A stretch of 64,000 nt of DNA. Origin: Cherax quadricarinatus. Its lineage: Eukaryota > Arthropoda > Malacostraca > Decapoda > Parastacidae. Below, in pieces: positions 61,322 to 64,000 of this stretch. The position numbers and the translations under genes were made by a program. Position 1 is the stretch's first letter. Every line of letters begins with the position of its first letter. The notes below the pieces were generated by a model. That model was not told the DNA's origin, did no database searches, and saw only the letters and a program-made list of their open reading frames with translations. The stretch lies in the NCBI RefSeq assembly GCF_038502225.1, contig NC_091369.1, positions 9,832,605-9,896,604 on the forward strand. The letters run 5' to 3'.

Positions 61322-63947
61322 TAGATTATTATTATTATAATCAAAAAGAAGCGCTAAGCCACAAGTGCTATGCAGCGCTGCAGGGTAGGGAAGGAAGCGA
61401 GAGTATTGGGCGGTAGAAGGGGGGAGGGATGATCAGTAGGTTACAGAAAACAGCGGGACAGGGGATAGTGCAGGGGTAGAGGGCAGCAAGAGATTGAGGT
61501 AGAAAGGGCTGAAGGTATCATCAGAGTTTGTGAAGTAAGTCAGTTGTTGTCAGAAAGTCAATGAGAGAGTCAGGATGAAAGGTGGGTCTATCAGCGAGAA
61601 GGGAAGTTAAGAGAGAGCAGCGGAGCGAAATCGACGTTGGAGGTATATTCTGCGTACTCGTTGATGAAGTGGGCAGTCTAATAGAATGTGGCTAACCGAT
61701 AATGGAACCTGACAATTCTCACAGAGAGGAGCAGGGCACCTCTCCATGAGATAACCATGAGTAAGACGAGAATGAGCAATGCGAAGACGGGAGAGAGTAC
61801 TCTTCCAACCTCGACACTGGTGACAAGAAGACGGCCAGTAACCTATACTCTGTTTAATAGATTGAAGTTTGTTACCGAGCAGAGTAGACCAACGTTGTTG
61901 CCAACGGGTGTGAAGGTGGGTAGCTATTGCAGCAAAATAGTTCGTAAATGGAACACCTCTATATGAAACTGGTAGGTCATGTACTGCTGACCGCACAGCA
62001 GTGTCTGCCTGTTCATTGCCCTGTACGTCAACATGACCAGGGACCCAACAAAAAACTATCTTTATGCCTGGAAGAGATGCGGTGTAGCCAAAGTTGGATA
62101 CGGAGGACTAAGGGGTGAGGTGTATCAAATTTCTGTATAGCCTGTAAAGCACTAAGGGAGTCTGAGACAACCACAAATGATGACACAGGCATAGATGCAA
62201 TACGGATAAGTGCTGCAAGAATGGCATACAATTCAGCAGTAAAGATACTAGCCCAAGATAGTAAATGCCCTCGTACGACGCTGTCCGGAAACACTGCTGC
62301 AAATCCTACGCCGTCAGAAGACTCAGAGCCATCTGTGTACACTGCAATGGCATGAGAATGAGAGTGGAAGTGGTCAAGAAAAAAAGAGCGAGAAGCTACC
62401 GTAGACAGTTGGGCTTTCGAGCAAGGGAGTGAGAAAGAACAGACTCGAACAGCTGGAACTTCCCAGGGGGCTAGGGAAAAGGGAGATGCTACATGAACAT
62501 AGAGAGGTGGTAATTGAAGAGAAGACAAGAGCGAATGTAGGCGAAGAGAGAAGGGATGGAGCAAACAGGGGCGGCGAACAAATAAAGAATGTCTACTAAT
62601 ATCGGTGACCATTCTATAAATGGAAGGATTGCGGAGATCATGAGAGCGTACATAGTAGCGAAGGCAATGGGCATCACGGCGATCGGATAAGGATGGAACG
62701 TTCGCTTCTGCATAGAGGCTCTCAACAGGGGAAAAGCGAAAAGCACCAAGGCATAAACGTAATCCTTGGTGATGAATGGGGTTAAGGCTAGAGAGAGTAG
62801 CAGGAGAGGCTGCTGAATAGATCTGGTCACCATAATCAAGTTTCGATAAAATGAGGGCGGAATGTAGGCGAAGGAGAGTTCGACGATCAGCTCCCCATGA
62901 AAGATGAGCAAGGGTTTTAAGAAGGTTCAGCCGGCTGTGACAAGTTGCCTTCAGAGAGGTAATGTGAGGTTTCCAGGATAACCTACAGTCAAAGAGGAGG
63001 CCTAGAAACCTGACTGTATCACGTTCAGGGATACGGGAGCCAAAGAGGTACAAAGGATGATCGGAGATGACAGAGCGTCTAGTGAAAGTAATTTGGTGAG
63101 TTTTGGTACTGGAAAATTTAAACCCATGTGTGGTGGCCCAATTGGAAACACGGTCGACCGCATGCTGGAGAGAAACTGTAATGAGGTGACAGTCAGCGCC
63201 TGCACATGCAATAGCAAAGTCATCAACACAGAGTGATGACCAAATATTGGATGGAAGACTAGAGGCCAAATCATTTATAGAAAGGAGAAAAAGTGTTGTG
63301 CTCAGAACACATCCCTGGGGGACACCTTCAGCTTGGATGAAGTCCGGGGAGAGCACATCATTAACCCGAACATGGAAATGTCTGTCAGTTAAAAAGTTCT
63401 TAAGGAAGGATGGTAGACTGCCTTGAAGGCCTAAGGAGTGGGCTTGGGCCAAAATATTATACCTCCAAGTTGTGTCATATGCCTTCTCAAGGTCAAAAAA
63501 TATGGCAATAACCGAGTGGTTATTCGCAAAGGCATTACGAACATATGTATCCAAGTGTAGTAAGGGGTCTATTGTAGAACGGCCTTTACGAAAGCCATAT
63601 TGACAAGTGGAGAGACTGTTGTGTGTGTCTAAATACCACACTAAATGTCTATTTACCAGGCGTTCCATCACTTTGCAAACTGCACTGGTAAGAGCAATGG
63701 GATGATAGTGGGAGGCTTCATGTCCCGTAGTACCTGGTTTGCGGAAAGGGAAAACAATGGCAGATTTCCACAGCTGTGGAAGAACTCCCTGTGACCAAAT
63801 AAGATTGAAAAGGCGTAATAGGACTGCAAGAGTTGACTGATGTAAATGTTGTAGCATACGAATATGAATGTCTTCGGGCCCAGCTGCCAATGATCAGCAA
63901 GCTGAGAGTGTTGCCTCCAGTTCCTGAAGTGTAAAAGGCACATTATA
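61322..63947 (-). mobile_element. I-like LINE with RNase H, 5' part cut by MITE
   Basis: Minus-strand LINE with RT and RNase H domains. The 3' UTR ends in GCACTTGTGGCTTAGCGCTT and an ATTATAATAATAATAAT-type tail near 61322-61345, typical of I-group LINEs with (TAA)n ends. The 5' side meets a Tigger-type MITE at 63948, so any endonuclease or ORF1 lies beyond the window. Codon usage and GC content are higher than in the surrounding DNA. Confidence 0.88.
61607..63943 (-). pseudogene. I-like LINE RT-RNase H protein, stop and frameshift
   Basis: Open frame 62028-63890 (620 codons): AAGPEDIHIRMLQHLHQS, PQLWKSAIVFPFRKPG, HPIALTSAVCKVMERLV, GFRKGRSTIDPL, AIFFDLEKAYDTTWR, GVPQGCVLSTTLFLLSINDL and the catalytic SLCVDDFAIACAG. 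RNase H begins with AVYTDGSESSDGVGFAAVF (first D), FTAELYAILAAL (E) and VVSDSLSALQAI (D). A frameshift near 62060 puts the last RNase H block (WVPGHVDVQGNEQAD) in the frame 61607-61996. That frame ends with a CCHC-like CENCQVPLSVSHILLDCPLH segment. A TGA at about 63896-63898 lies upstream of AAGPED, with PFTLQELEATLSAC before it. Confidence 0.9.
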
Positions 63948-64000
63948 CAGTGGACCCCCGGTTAACGATATTTTTTCATTCCAGAAGTATGTTCAGGTGC
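63948..64000 (+). mobile_element. Tigger-type MITE, cut by window end
   Basis: CAGTGGACCCCCGGTTAACG preceded by TA, then TTCATTCCAGAAGTATGTTC as in the MITE at 51835-52037. The right end lies outside the window. It interrupts the I-like LINE coding region. Confidence 0.9.

Noticed and set aside
61607..61996. Independent small gene with a CCHC-like motif
   Set aside because: It is the frameshifted continuation of the I-like LINE RNase H and C-terminal region.

Overview
This is a eukaryotic, AT-rich, repeat-dominated stretch in which I recognise no host protein-coding gene, tRNA or rRNA gene. Long open frames occur only inside transposable elements and minisatellites. The element families (two related EN-RT LINE subfamilies ending in a GGCCACCCTGCC hairpin, L2/CR1-like LINE tails ending in CTTATGTT repeats, an I-like LINE with RNase H, a Penelope-like element, Tigger and piggyBac transposons) suggest an arthropod. 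From memory of such repeats I would guess a decapod crustacean, possibly a crayfish; nothing in the window proves this.

Layout. 1-6 kb: old, degenerate L2/CR1-like LINE relics and unclassified AT-rich DNA. 6-14 kb: 5'-truncated LINE copies, SINE-like sequence, and the first copy of an unclassified ~0.95 kb unit. 14.6-20.4 kb: a second diverged copy of that unit, split by a Tigger-type MITE and by a Tigger element that itself carries a nearly intact piggyBac transposon. 21-32 kb: a nested LINE block. A plus-strand A-type LINE and a minus-strand A-type LINE meet tail-to-tail on a (TA)n tract; the minus copy is interrupted by a tRNA-derived SINE and a B-type LINE; a longer B-type LINE follows, then two short non-autonomous elements (here called C) joined head-to-tail through (TA)n. 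32-44 kb: minisatellite, truncated B LINE, Penelope-like element with GIY-YIG domain, SINE, non-autonomous piggyBac-like element with nested L2 tail and Tigger, L2/CR1-like LINE, Tc1-like relic. 44-49.3 kb: 5' half of a B LINE including its 5' UTR, then an A LINE invaded by a B LINE and by a 155-bp inverted-repeat element. 49.7-54.1 kb: two more piggyBac-like non-autonomous elements, one inside a C element. 55.2-56.2 kb: a 49-53 bp minisatellite. 57.5-64 kb: MITEs, another A LINE, a third Tigger and an I-like LINE running toward the window end.

How the pieces relate. A and B are diverged subfamilies of one EN-RT LINE (RTE-like; clade provisional). C elements consist of the B-LINE 5' UTR fused to the LINE 3' terminal hairpin, with all coding sequence missing, so they look like parasites of that LINE. 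A, B and C share the terminal hairpin and often sit on (TA)n tracts. The Tigger copies keep only the first ~25 codons and the C-terminal tail of a transposase, implying mobilisation in trans. The large piggyBac-like non-autonomous elements share right-end sequence with the transposase-bearing piggyBac at 16.4-19.4 kb. Nesting order and target-site duplications allow a partial relative chronology.
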